Below, in pieces: positions 37,591 through 46,563 of a stretch of 64,000 nucleotides of DNA (its first letter is position 1; the number at the start of each line of letters is the position of its first letter). The DNA is taken from the NCBI RefSeq assembly GCF_900167975.1, contig NZ_FUZU01000003.1, forward strand, positions 1-64,000, in the 5' to 3' direction. Origin of the DNA: Ohtaekwangia koreensis. GTDB taxonomy: Bacteria > Bacteroidota > Bacteroidia > Cytophagales > Cyclobacteriaceae. The notes under the pieces are model-generated. The model was given only the letters and a program-made list of their open reading frames with translations, was not told the origin of the DNA and did no database searches. The position numbers and the translations under genes were made by a program.

Positions 37591-38856
37591 ATGAGGGCCA
37601 ACGTTTTAAAAGCATTTCAAAGCTGGAATTACAGATTGTATTTTTCAGGTCAATCCATTTCATTAATTGGTACCTGGATGCAACGCACAGCCGTATACTG
37701 GCTGATCTATGAAAAGACGCAATCCTCTTTTATGTTGGGGGTTGCTGTTTTCGCTGCGCAGTTTCCTTCATTTCTTTTTTCAATCCTGGGCGGTGTAATT
37801 GCTGATCGGTATAACCGCTATAAAGTATTACTCTTCACCCAATTGGCCTCACTCATACAAGCAGCACTGCTTACAACGCTTGTCCTATTGGACAACTATA
37901 TGGTTTGGCAGATTCTTGCATTGAGTGTTTTGCTGGGCATCATCAATGCGTTTGATGTACCCGCGCGACAAGCTATGGTATATGATATGGTGGATAACAA
38001 AGAACATTTGCCCAATGCTATAGCGCTTAACTCCTCCATGGTGCATACCGCCAGGCTTATCGGGCCGGCAGTCTCGGGCCTTGTGTTGCAGCAATACGGT
38101 GCAGCAATCTGTTTTCTTGTCAACGCTTTGAGTTTTATAGCCGTAATCACTTCGCTACTGTGTATGAAACTGCCACCGTATAAAAAACGTGAGCATGTTA
38201 ACAACGCTTTCATTGATCTCAAGGAAGGCTTCGGCTATTTAAAAAATACACCTGCCATCAGCACGATCATGTTAATGCTGGCCTGTATAAGCTTGCTGGC
38301 GTTGCCCTATATAACATTGTTGCCGGTATATGCGAAGGAGATATTTTTAGGAGAGGCGTCAACCTTCGGATATCTGAATAGCTTCGTGGGGCTCGGTGCT
38401 GTATGCGGAGCGTTTTTCCTGGCATCGCTCAAGTCAGGAACGAACCTGAAAAAAGTTTTATTCTTCAACACCCTGATCTTCGGCCTGGGACTTATTATAT
38501 TTTCACATCTCACACATTTACCTATAGCGTTACTGGCAATCGCCTTTACCGGTTTTGGTATGATGTCACAAACTACCATTAGTAACACATTGATTCAAAC
38601 TACGGTCGCCCCTGCTATGCGTGGCCGCGTGATCAGTTATTACGCCATGGCTTTTTTTGGCATGCAACCTATCGGCGGTTTATTGGTGGGAACACTATCG
38701 CATTACCTGGGCGCTCCCAATACTATATTGATTGAAGGACTTGCTACCTTACTGATCGCGTTGATCTTCTTTCCTTTTTTGCGCAGAGATTTACTGAAAC
38801 GAAAACATAAGATCAAGATTGACCAGCTCGAAGAACGATCAATCGAGACTACCTAG
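37591..38856 (+). CDS. MFS transporter (MFS_3/EntS-like exporter)
   Basis: 421 residues with about twelve hydrophobic helices. WNYRLYFSGQSISLIGTWMQ at the N-terminus and the cytoplasmic loop GGVIADRYNRYKVLL are typical of the MFS_3 enterobactin-exporter-like group. MRGRVISYYAMAFFGMQPIG is the matching loop in the second half. Inner-membrane, proton-driven export. The substrate cannot be predicted because no biosynthetic genes adjoin it. Confidence 0.92.
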   Translation: MRANVLKAFQSWNYRLYFSGQSISLIGTWMQRTAVYWLIYEKTQSSFMLGVAVFAAQFPSFLFSILGGVIADRYNRYKVLLFTQLASLIQAALLTTLVLLDNYMVWQILALSVLLGIINAFDVPARQAMVYDMVDNKEHLPNAIALNSSMVHTARLIGPAVSGLVLQQYGAAICFLVNALSFIAVITSLLCMKLPPYKKREHVNNAFIDLKEGFGYLKNTPAISTIMLMLACISLLALPYITLLPVYAKEIFLGEASTFGYLNSFVGLGAVCGAFFLASLKSGTNLKKVLFFNTLIFGLGLIIFSHLTHLPIALLAIAFTGFGMMSQTTISNTLIQTTVAPAMRGRVISYYAMAFFGMQPIGGLLVGTLSHYLGAPNTILIEGLATLLIALIFFPFLRRDLLKRKHKIKIDQLEERSIETT

Positions 38857-38891
38857 ATCTATAGCTATAGGTACAAAACATTACTGATACA

Positions 38892-39407
38892 TTATTGCCA
38901 GACCAAATGAAGCCCGCGATCTTTTCCGTATAGCGGATCGTGCGAAGGAAATGGAACAGCAGCGATGTTCTCGAGCACTTGCGGGCGATCTTCCGGTGCA
39001 CCTTTCTTCAGGTCATAGCTGCGTCCATCCGGATAGGCACCAACAACTCCGAAGTTTCCTTCGTCACCCAGGTTCTTATGGCCTACTCCTGCCGGGATCA
39101 CAATAACATCTCCTGCATGTACATCTACTTTCTTTCCATGTTCTCCGCCCAGGTGAAGCAATGCGGATCCGCTATATATACCCAACACTTCATGTGAGGT
39201 ACTATGATAATGATGAAATGAGTATACACCGTTACGCCAGGAGTTTGTCCAGTGGTTGGATGCGAAAGTCTTCTCCAGCCATTCTGCACCAGCATCGCCA
39301 TTCTTTGAAAAAACATTCCGGTATACCAGTAGTGGATATTTACTATTTGGAATTGAGCCATCGTCTGAAAAATAGAGCGCCTCAGGTCGTATAATTGGTG
39401 TTGCCAT
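38892..39407 (-). CDS. Cupin-domain protein
   Basis: 171 residues. The cupin core is visible as SFHHYHSTSHEVLGIYSGSA (metal-binding His and Glu of motif 1) and VHAGDVIVIPAGVGHKNLG (motif 2 with its His), with a glycine-rich turn HLGGEHGKKV between. Likely a small metal-binding single-domain cupin of the cytoplasmic uncharacterised type. Convergent with the MFS gene. Reaction unknown. Confidence 0.88.
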   Translation of the reverse strand: MATPIIRPEALYFSDDGSIPNSKYPLLVYRNVFSKNGDAGAEWLEKTFASNHWTNSWRNGVYSFHHYHSTSHEVLGIYSGSALLHLGGEHGKKVDVHAGDVIVIPAGVGHKNLGDEGNFGVVGAYPDGRSYDLKKGAPEDRPQVLENIAAVPFPSHDPLYGKDRGLHLVWQ

Positions 39408-39607
39408 AGCTTTTACGGTTTCATACCCGTGTGAATAAGCTTGTCAATGATAAAAATCGTTCCTGTTTATATTGATGGCATAACAATATGCTATGGTTAC
39501 AAGACTCCTTGCCACGCAGCAACGTTGGTGGTTTGACACAAAAAATGCTTGTGCTCTCAATTTATAACATGTGCTATATTTTTATGAGCAGCGGGACTGG
39601 TGCTTTT

Positions 39608-40462
39608 TTACTCCGGCTTTATCTCTATAACAGAGCGGTTGGGTGGTATGGCGGCACGACTATATATACATCTCCAGCGTGATCCCTGTTCAACACCTTC
39701 TACTGTATTGCCATCTTCAATAACAGATCCATGATTAAAAATATACTCTGCGTACGAGTATAACAATCCAGCGATTTGGCCCGGGTCATACTGTAAAAAC
39801 TGAATCTGGAAATCCGGAAGCCCCAGAGCCTGAAGGCCTAAACTATCCATGAGCATCCCCTTCCCTTCTACATTGAACAACCGTACATTGATGAGCGCAT
39901 ATAGATTTCTAAATCCATGTTCTTCAATCTGCTTCAAGTACTCTTCCGGTTCGATTAGTTTCTCACTCGCAGGGAAATATATAGCAGTTGGCTTGAGCGC
40001 CTTTACAACAGCGGTCAGGAACTTCTGGTAGTACTCTACCCGGTCCTGATGCGTCAATAACATTGACATGAGGTCTCCCACCATCAAGTCATATTTACAT
40101 GTACCGGCGGTTGCCTCAGCATTGTGCCAATGCCAGGCCTGTCGGTATGCGCTTGCTAATGTCTGCTGACTGAATTCTTTTTCAGGTTTGAATATAGTAC
40201 CCTGTGCGGGCAGGTCACCCTCACCATACCTTACGATATAATCACGGAAAAAATATTGTCGTGAACGCTGATTTTCCTTTGAACCAATGTCAGTTGACGA
40301 AAATAATGGAAAATTCCTGACAATCTCCTGCTCTAAAACGGCATCATCCCATGTCGGTTCAGATGTAAACAAAAGCTTTGCAAAGAGCATCTGCATCTCA
40401 TTGGAAATCATTGGTTTTTCATTCGCCGACTCCTTCTTTTTACTCCAGTTGAACAGGGCCAT
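39608..40462 (-). CDS. DUF4261-like domain protein
   Basis: 284 residues, soluble. The tail region MDSLGLQALGLPDFQIQFLQ resembles the C-terminal motif of DUF4261 proteins. The centre has YDLMVGDLMSMLLTHQDRVEYYQKFLTAVV and AIYFPASEKLIEPEEYL. The function of the family is unknown. No obvious partner; the neighbour upstream (40597) is divergent. Moderate confidence in the family name, high confidence that the gene is real. Confidence 0.75.
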   Translation of the reverse strand: MALFNWSKKKESANEKPMISNEMQMLFAKLLFTSEPTWDDAVLEQEIVRNFPLFSSTDIGSKENQRSRQYFFRDYIVRYGEGDLPAQGTIFKPEKEFSQQTLASAYRQAWHWHNAEATAGTCKYDLMVGDLMSMLLTHQDRVEYYQKFLTAVVKALKPTAIYFPASEKLIEPEEYLKQIEEHGFRNLYALINVRLFNVEGKGMLMDSLGLQALGLPDFQIQFLQYDPGQIAGLLYSYAEYIFNHGSVIEDGNTVEGVEQGSRWRCIYSRAAIPPNRSVIEIKPE

Positions 40463-40596
40463 TCTAGTTTTGATTTATTTGAACATTGCGTTAATTCTTA
40501 CATGTGACAATTATAGCGGTCGAAAAGTTACCAAAGTATAAACAGTTATTACCTAACTTTCAAAAATCAATTTAACCTGAATAACCTTTATCAAGC

Positions 40597-40872
40597 ATGA
40601 GTAAATCTAAAAAAACAGTTGCTGAAAATCACGGGCAGAAAGTTACATCCAAGGAGCTCGCGCTTATCAAAAGACTGATTAAAGAACATACCCCCACTGT
40701 TGAAATTGCAAAAGCTGCAGGGCGTTCTTTAACTGCTTTACGAAAAATTACATTCCGCGCAGGATTATCGTTGCGTAAAAAAGTCGCCAAGGTTAAAGCT
40801 ACCGCACCGAAAAAGGCTGTTAAAAAGTCTGCGAAAAAAACATCGAAGCGCGGTCCTGTACTTATTCACTAG
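40597..40872 (+). CDS. Small basic protein with HTH-like segment and Lys-rich tail
   Basis: 91 residues. The middle (SKELALIKRLIKEHTPTVEI and AKAAGRSLTALRKITFRAG) reads as a helix-turn-helix of the kind found in small resolvase-like or SANT-like DNA-binding modules. The C-terminus is a Lys/Ala-rich tail (KKAVKKSAKKTSKRG) like histone H1. Probably a nucleoid or DNA-binding protein (inference). A long perfect inverted repeat follows the gene. Confidence 0.7.
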   Translation: MSKSKKTVAENHGQKVTSKELALIKRLIKEHTPTVEIAKAAGRSLTALRKITFRAGLSLRKKVAKVKATAPKKAVKKSAKKTSKRGPVLIH

Positions 40873-41547
40873 CATTGCAAGAATCCGGCTATAGATGTAG
40901 TATACTATAGATGGACTTCATCTATAGTACACACGTTTATTATACTATCAAGTATCGATCACCTTCGTGATTGACCGATTAGTGTAATGTAAAAACAGCA
41001 CTTCTTTTTTGTGGCAACCAAACTGAAATGCCACTCCATTAATACTTCCTCCAAACGGCTAGTTTTTCTCCATGGGGGCGGGAATGCTCGGATCCTATGA
41101 AGAAGAGTTGCCGTTGGTCACTACTCTTTACTATTCTGTAATCACCTTTTTAGCTCTGCGTTAATAGTACGTTGCTACATATTCTGTTTGCACACCCACC
41201 TGTAAAAATGCGTGTGGCATCTTCTTCATTCTTATAAGTTGCCCTTATACAGTGATTTCGTTTAAAGGCAGGACACTTTTGAAGTATTTATGCCTGCAAT
41301 GTGGTATACATTGCTATAAAATTAATTCGAACTTCAAACCTTGAGAAAGGTGTTGCACAACACCCGGTATATATAATTTTTCGTATCGATGATACTGTGA
41401 ATCGTTTTTGTATAAACCGGTTGCAACTTTCAATCGTCTTTATCAGAAACTTAACGTTTGGGACATCACGTTCACATATTTCTATCATTTCAATTAGCAA
41501 ACATTTTGTACATTTTGCCCGAAGTTGAAAAGTGAAAGAATCAGGTT
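40873..41547. other. Long intergenic region upstream of the siaC-like gene
   Basis: Apart from the hairpin at its left end, this 675-base stretch holds no supported gene. Short open frames on both strands around 41288-41528 have no family features and biased composition. A TACATTTTG stretch lies close before the siaC-like start and could be part of its promoter. Confidence 0.4.
40905..40930 (+). terminator. Hairpin downstream of the basic protein
   Basis: An 11-bp perfect inverted repeat, TACTATAGATG and CATCTATAGTA, with a 4-5 base loop begins about 30 bases after the stop codon at 40872. It lacks an immediate U-tract, so it could be a terminator, an mRNA-stabilising stem or an operator-like palindrome. 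Confidence 0.45.
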
Positions 41548-41913
41548 ATGGAAAATCTATTCATGGAGGAAACACAAGATACTCCTCGTGTTGCGTTAAG
41601 TAAAAGCAAAGAAATTTTTGAGATAGCCGGCAGATCGTTACCCGAAGACGCAGTTGATTTCTACAATCCTATTTTAGATTGGATCGCAGAATATGCGAAG
41701 GCTCCCAATACGGTTACTAATTTTGCATTCAGGCTGGAATATTTTAATACTGCTTCATCCAAATTAATTCTCGACTTACTTCATGCACTAAAAAGTGTGA
41801 GAGGAATAAAAGTCCTCTGGTATTTTTATGAAGATGATGAGTCTATAGACGATGCCGGGAAAGAATATGCCGAACAAGTAGATATACCTTTTGAATTCAA
41901 AACTATACCTTAA
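41548..41913 (+). CDS. siaC: SiaC-like regulatory phosphoprotein (DUF1987)
   Basis: 121 residues. The family core is clear: ISGRSLPEDAVDFYNPILDW-like context (here AGRSLPEDAVDFYNPILDWI), FRLEYFNTASSKLILDLLHAL and VLWYFYEDDESIDDAGKEYA. In Pseudomonas aeruginosa SiaC is phosphorylated on a threonine at the equivalent FNT motif (Thr68 here as numbered from the first ATG) by SiaB and dephosphorylated by SiaA, and it activates a diguanylate cyclase. Neither partner gene is present nearby, so the gene is an orphan in this window. A second ATG five codons in is also possible. Confidence 0.9.
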   Translation: MENLFMEETQDTPRVALSKSKEIFEIAGRSLPEDAVDFYNPILDWIAEYAKAPNTVTNFAFRLEYFNTASSKLILDLLHALKSVRGIKVLWYFYEDDESIDDAGKEYAEQVDIPFEFKTIP

Positions 41914-41930
41914 CGTAATTCACAAAGGGT

Positions 41931-42239
41931 TTACTTGGGATTATGCCAATCCTGGTTCCAGATGTCAGTATACTTCTCGGGATGTGCTTTGAACTGCGCA
42001 TGTACATACGGGCATAGCGCGATCACTTTCAGATTATGTTCCCTGACATAATCAACCATGGTCGACAATAATTTTGCCGCTGTCCCCTGACCACGCAGTT
42101 TTTCCGACACTTCAGTATGATATACTGTTAAGTTTGATCCTACTATGCTAATCACCATTTCGGCAAGCCGTTCGTCACCTTCCTTTACAAAAAATGATCC
42201 TCGCCCATGGCTGTTTATTTCGAACTGAATTTCGCTCAT
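41931..42239 (-). CDS. Small GNAT-like N-acetyltransferase (Acetyltransf_CG type)
   Basis: 102 residues, the normal size of the short GCN5-related family. Acetyl-CoA loop EVSEKLRGQGTAAKLLSTMV, then VIALCPYVHAQFKAHPEKY with the conserved Cys-Pro-(Tyr/Phe)-V segment. Its stop lies 17 bases from the end of the convergent siaC-like gene. Substrate unknown. Confidence 0.92.
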   Translation of the reverse strand: MSEIQFEINSHGRGSFFVKEGDERLAEMVISIVGSNLTVYHTEVSEKLRGQGTAAKLLSTMVDYVREHNLKVIALCPYVHAQFKAHPEKYTDIWNQDWHNPK

Positions 42240-42470
42240 ACGTTCTGATTACTCCTCGACAATTTAAACACATTTCGTTTAACGAAGGAATACAGTTAAT
42301 CATTAAATTTGATAACGATTCACAAATATGTTAAATGTATGGCCGATGCATCAGTATACAGGCACCATGATAAACTCTTCTGTTGGCGGGATATAGTACG
42401 ATTAGAAGATTTACAACGGAGCTGTTACAAAGCGTCCGATACTTTATACTATATCTATGGCTCAACAGTC

Positions 42471-43016
42471 CTATCCGGAAATAAGATATGCCGGGCTGTA
42501 GGCATTTAATCCTTGTATAATATTTCTAGTATGTCCAGTTAATGTCAAGTTCAGAATATCTTCATCCGAGCTATCTACCCATAGACCGTTAACTTTTTCT
42601 TTGATAAATCTCGAGTGGCCGGGAAATATCTCTATGCCACATTTTTCATAGAATGCGCGGCTTGATAAATCACAAAAGCCGATGGCTTCAATACCTCTTT
42701 CCTGCAAGTAATCGAGTATACTTTCAATAAGCAGTGAGCCGTGACCTGTTCTTGGTTTCTGGGAAACAAATCCAACTAATTCTGCGATCGTATGAACAGA
42801 GTCCGATATGGAGATTTGAAAATTATAGTTGATGCGCGATACCGACAATACCGTTGACGTTTCATCAACAAGCATGTGAAATTCATTATTGTAAAACAGG
42901 TCAACGAATTCAGAATGTGTCAAATGCAACCACTCTTCGATCTGCCACAACTGCAGAATTGCAGCGAATTGAGATAAAGAGAGTTCTGAGGGCTTCTTTA
43001 CAACATACGAAGTCAT
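42471..43016 (-). CDS. GNAT-family N-acetyltransferase-like protein
   Basis: 181 residues. The acetyl-CoA-binding part is recognisable as KPRTGHGSLLIESILDYLQE followed by IGFCDLSSRAFYEKCGIEIF, the usual motif A/B arrangement. The N-terminal half (WQIEEWLHLTHSEFVDLFYN) and C-terminal tail are divergent. Substrate unknown. It is on the same strand as the smaller GNAT 230 bases downstream, but is probably a separate transcript. Confidence 0.75.
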   Translation of the reverse strand: MTSYVVKKPSELSLSQFAAILQLWQIEEWLHLTHSEFVDLFYNNEFHMLVDETSTVLSVSRINYNFQISISDSVHTIAELVGFVSQKPRTGHGSLLIESILDYLQERGIEAIGFCDLSSRAFYEKCGIEIFPGHSRFIKEKVNGLWVDSSDEDILNLTLTGHTRNIIQGLNAYSPAYLISG

Positions 43017-43394
43017 ATCATCTTATTGAGGATCAAAGATGCAACAGAAAATTATATAGCAAATCAAAAAGTGTTAAACATCATTAGGATATATGGGTAA
43101 AAATGCGGCACTTGAAGGCCGAATCCGTTTTTGATTGATGAAGTGCTAGGCCAATTGTATCAGCCTTGTTTCCGGCAGTAGTGAATATGAAGACAGTGAA
43201 TCTTTACCTGCCATTTTTTCTAACCAACGACTAACTTCGACTTATTGGGCATTCGCGTTTTTTAGATCCCAAATTTTTATTCACGGTAAATGAAACGGTA
43301 TATTAGTTAATCTTTAAAAGATCATGCAAAATGAAGAGCTAACTTCCCATACTCCACTTTGTCATTGGTATGTGTAGCCTTGAAATTGTCATTT
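43017..43394. other. Intergenic region upstream of the methyltransferase-like gene
   Basis: No gene supported. A 17-codon frame (ATG at 43324) ends before the next gene and could be a leader peptide, but there is no independent evidence. The stretch is AT-rich. Confidence 0.35.
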
Positions 43395-44198
43395 ATGAAA
43401 ATGAAAAGAATACATCTGTTTGAGTTTGAAGATTTGTCCTGGTTTCCAAACTCGATGAGAGCAAGTCTGACCAGGCTTCTCACGGTGATGCATAATCTTT
43501 TGAATACACAAAAAGATGTGGCAAAACTGATCCTCCGGTTATTTGATCATTCTGCCCCAACCTCGATTATAGATTTATGTTCTGGAAGTGGCGGTCCCAT
43601 GCCCGGGGTTGCAACCCTGTTAAAGAATCATTATTCGATAAAGAATTTAACACTAACCTTAACAGATTTATACCCCGACAAAAATCTGGCGGGTAAATTA
43701 AATAATAACGACATTATATATTTACCTGCTCCGGTTGATGCCACTGACGTACCCGTTACCTTGCAAGGTATCAGAACCATGATATGCAGCTTTCATCACA
43801 TGAAACCTGACACAGCGCGAAACATATTGGAAAATGCCAAAGACAGCAAACAGCCTATATGCATCTTCGAAATAAGCAATAATAGTTTTCCTGCATTCTT
43901 GTGGTGGATCGCTATACCCTTCAACTTTATAACTGCATTTTTCATCACACCTTTAGCCAAAGGTCTAACCTGGCAGCAAATTTTACTTACTTATATATTG
44001 CCGGTAATACCGTTCACTTTTGCCTGGGATGGTGCTGTGTCCAATGCACGCACCTATACACTAACGGATCTGGACATTCTCCTGGAAGGATTGTATTCAA
44101 ATAACTATCGCTGGGAGAAGGGAACGATCAGCGGCAAGTCAACAAAGCTATATTTACTAGGCTTCCCCATTCAAGCCCATGAAAAAGTTGTGGATTGA
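43395..44198 (+). CDS. Class I methyltransferase-like protein with membrane segments
   Basis: 267 residues from the ATG at 43395; an in-frame TTG at 43359 would add 12 residues. Motif I-like SIIDLCSGSGGPMPG, then LTLTDLYPDKNL and MICSFHHMKPDTARNIL (post-motif), and ICIFEISNNSFPAFLWW. Two or three hydrophobic helices follow in the second half (WIAIPFNFITAFFITPL and ILLTYILPVIPFTFAW), so it is probably membrane-attached. It then returns to YTLTDLDILLEGL and a strand-rich end, as in methyltransferase folds. Substrate unknown, possibly a lipid or quinone (inference). Confidence 0.8.
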   Translation: MKMKRIHLFEFEDLSWFPNSMRASLTRLLTVMHNLLNTQKDVAKLILRLFDHSAPTSIIDLCSGSGGPMPGVATLLKNHYSIKNLTLTLTDLYPDKNLAGKLNNNDIIYLPAPVDATDVPVTLQGIRTMICSFHHMKPDTARNILENAKDSKQPICIFEISNNSFPAFLWWIAIPFNFITAFFITPLAKGLTWQQILLTYILPVIPFTFAWDGAVSNARTYTLTDLDILLEGLYSNNYRWEKGTISGKSTKLYLLGFPIQAHEKVVD

Positions 44199-44261
44199 AT
44201 GAAGACGCATTAGATTACAATACAGAAAGCAAACTAAAAATTACGCTTAAGCTAAAGTACC

Positions 44262-44999
44262 ATGACTGATTACTCACATATATATTACCGGATCATTTTA
44301 TTAGTTACCATGTCACTTGCATCCACGAAAGCAATAGCACAAAAAAGCAGTCAACTGGTTCGGCTTGCTATCATTGAGGTTGACACAGCCCACCTTGATG
44401 TATATAATGAATTTTTAAAGGAAGAAATCGAAGCTTCCATTAAAAAAGAACCGGGTGTCATTACCTTGTATGGAGTGGCGGAGAAAGAAAATCCGGAACG
44501 CGTTACGCTTTTCGAAACCTATGCTGATTCAAGTGAGTACAAGTCTCATCTTGCTACTCCACATTTCCAAAAATATAAACAGGGCACTCTTCAAATGGTA
44601 AAGCATCTTGAGCTGCAAGAAACTCAGCCAATTCTTTATATCCGGAAACCTGACCTTGCAAAAGCACCTGCTCATAATCTCTTCATACGGCTTATCAAAA
44701 TGGAAATAGACTCAAAAGAGATTGACAACTTCAAAAGACTAGCACAAAGTGTGATGTTACCCGGGCTCCAAAAAGAGCCGGGTGTTCTGGTAATGTATGC
44801 CGTGGCCAGCAAGAAAGAACCAACCAGTGTCAGTATACTGGAAGTGTATGCAGACTCAGCAGCATACAAATCACATTTGAATACATTGCATTTTCTCAAG
44901 TACAAGAAGGAATCAGAAAAAATGATAAAGTCATTAACGATGATTGATGTAAAGCCCATCGCGCTCGGGTCGAAGCCACAAGAACGCGGAAAACGATGA
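44262..44999 (+). CDS. Secreted tandem ABM (antibiotic-biosynthesis-monooxygenase-like) protein
   Basis: 245 residues. A signal peptide ends at TKAIAQ. The mature protein is a duplication of the ~100-residue ABM/YgiN ferredoxin-like fold. Copy 1 has LVRLAIIEVDTAHLDVYNEF, KEPGVITLYGVAEKENPERV and LFETYADSSEYKSHLATPHF. Copy 2 has LFIRLIKMEIDSKEIDNFKR, KEPGVLVMYAVASKKEPTSV and ILEVYADSAAYKSHLNTLHF. ABM proteins are quinol monooxygenases or heme-degrading/stress proteins in the cytoplasm; an exported tandem form suggests a periplasmic role. It lies 63 bases after the methyltransferase-like gene on the same strand. Confidence 0.88.
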   Translation: MTDYSHIYYRIILLVTMSLASTKAIAQKSSQLVRLAIIEVDTAHLDVYNEFLKEEIEASIKKEPGVITLYGVAEKENPERVTLFETYADSSEYKSHLATPHFQKYKQGTLQMVKHLELQETQPILYIRKPDLAKAPAHNLFIRLIKMEIDSKEIDNFKRLAQSVMLPGLQKEPGVLVMYAVASKKEPTSVSILEVYADSAAYKSHLNTLHFLKYKKESEKMIKSLTMIDVKPIALGSKPQERGKR

Positions 45000-45095
45000 T
45001 CTTATGAATAAAAAAATGCAAACATAAAACATGTGCTATACTATAGGTAATTTTAAAAGTGAGCAAGTAAGTTTACTGCTCAACAACTTGGAATA

Positions 45096-46551
45096 ATGAA
45101 TTATCTTCAACGTCTGCCCTCCTACTTCGCATGGTTTGCCTTTTGCGCTTTGATTGGATGTTCTGGAAAAAAAGATATACCAGGACCAGTCAAAATTTCA
45201 GTCCATGATCCCTACTTGTATAAAACTATACGAGTCTTTGCATATAAGAGTCTGGATCAGGTCGATTTAGCTTATCCGAAAATGGATGCTGGAGGGAACG
45301 TTTCAATGAAATTTACCTTGCGAAAACCAACCTTTGCCTTTATACAGCTAGGCGACAAATACAGTGAAGTATACTTAGCGGCAAAGACCGATATCACTGT
45401 ATCCGGTGATGAAGATGCTCCAGAAAAACCTTTGCATTTTTCAGGTCACGGTGGAGACTTATCCAACTACCTGGCACAGAGTGCGCTCATTACAGAACAA
45501 ATAAAAACGAAAGGCGGTAACTATATAACTCAGTTAGAACCACCTGCTTTTTTACAGCGTTACGACTCATTGAAGACGGCTTTAACACATTTTTGCGATG
45601 CCTACATCGATAGCCTTCATCCGTCACCTGATATCGCAGATTTACTGAAAAAGAAAAATGATCTTAAACTTCTCGCCCTCGCCTTGGAGTATACATATAC
45701 CCTTCAAACAAAAGCGTTATCGGCAGAGAGCGATGTAAAGGAATTTATATTGCCGGATCGACTTCAGCAGGCAATTAGGGATATACCTTTTGATCCGGTT
45801 TTCCTGAAGCTGGGTATATTTGATTATCACATGATACTGCTTATGTATCTGCATACAAAAATTTATAGTCCTATATGCTTCCAGGATGCCTCAGTCAAAC
45901 CGAAGTATATTGAAAACAAAGCGGACCTCGAATTAAAGAACGGTGACTACCCAGCGGAGATAAAAGAATACCTGATCGCTTTAAATGTTAATCACTGGCT
46001 GAGCACAACGGGCATTACACCCTCTATCGATTCAATTCTTACTTCGTTTAGAAATACCTATAGCGATTCAAAACACTTGCCCGCCTTACAGAAGAGTTAT
46101 GAAGAATGGCTGACCATCACGCCTGGCAAAACGGCCCCGGACATTGCAGGCAAAACGATAGAGGGTATGCCGGTTTCATTGCGTGACTTATCCGGAAAGG
46201 TAGTATATATTGATATATGGGCAACGTGGTGCATGCCTTGCCGTGAGGAAATTCCGTACGCCAAAACGGCTTCAGAAAAAATTCGCTGGTAATAGCAACA
46301 TTGTATTTCTGAATATTTCTGTTGATGCCGATCTGCGAGCCTGGATTAAAATGATCGAAGGCGATACGGAATGGGAAGGTATACATATCAACCAGACACA
46401 AGAACAAAGACAAGCGCTTTGGAAGAGCTATAAAATGTATGGCGTGCCGACCTACATCATAATTGATCGGGCCGGAAAAATTGTAAGTGTACAAGCTAAA
46501 AAACCATCCGATCCCGAATTACAAGTTGAATTAAAAGCGTTATTAAAATAA
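45096..46551 (+). pseudogene. TlpA-like thioredoxin lipoprotein, interrupted by a frameshift
   Basis: The frame from 45096 begins with a lipoprotein signal (FCALIGC, Cys at about residue 22), a DUF4369-type N-terminal domain and a TlpA/AhpC thioredoxin domain. The domain starts TPGKTAPDIAGKTIEGMPVS and has the redox motif WATWCMPCREE (Cys379 and Cys382). It stops at 46292 just after TASEK. The rest of the thioredoxin fold (NIVFLNISVDADLRAW, WKSYKMYGVPTYIIIDRAGK) continues in another frame to 46551. Deleting one A from the A6 run 46276-46281 joins both into a 484-residue protein. It is a pseudogene, a slippage-expressed gene, or an assembly error. Confidence 0.85.
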
Positions 46552-46563
46552 GGTTGCTATATT

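Noticed and set aside
41288-41528. Short frames on both strands before the siaC-like gene
   Set aside because: Opposite-strand frames overlap each other, are low in complexity and show no family motif.
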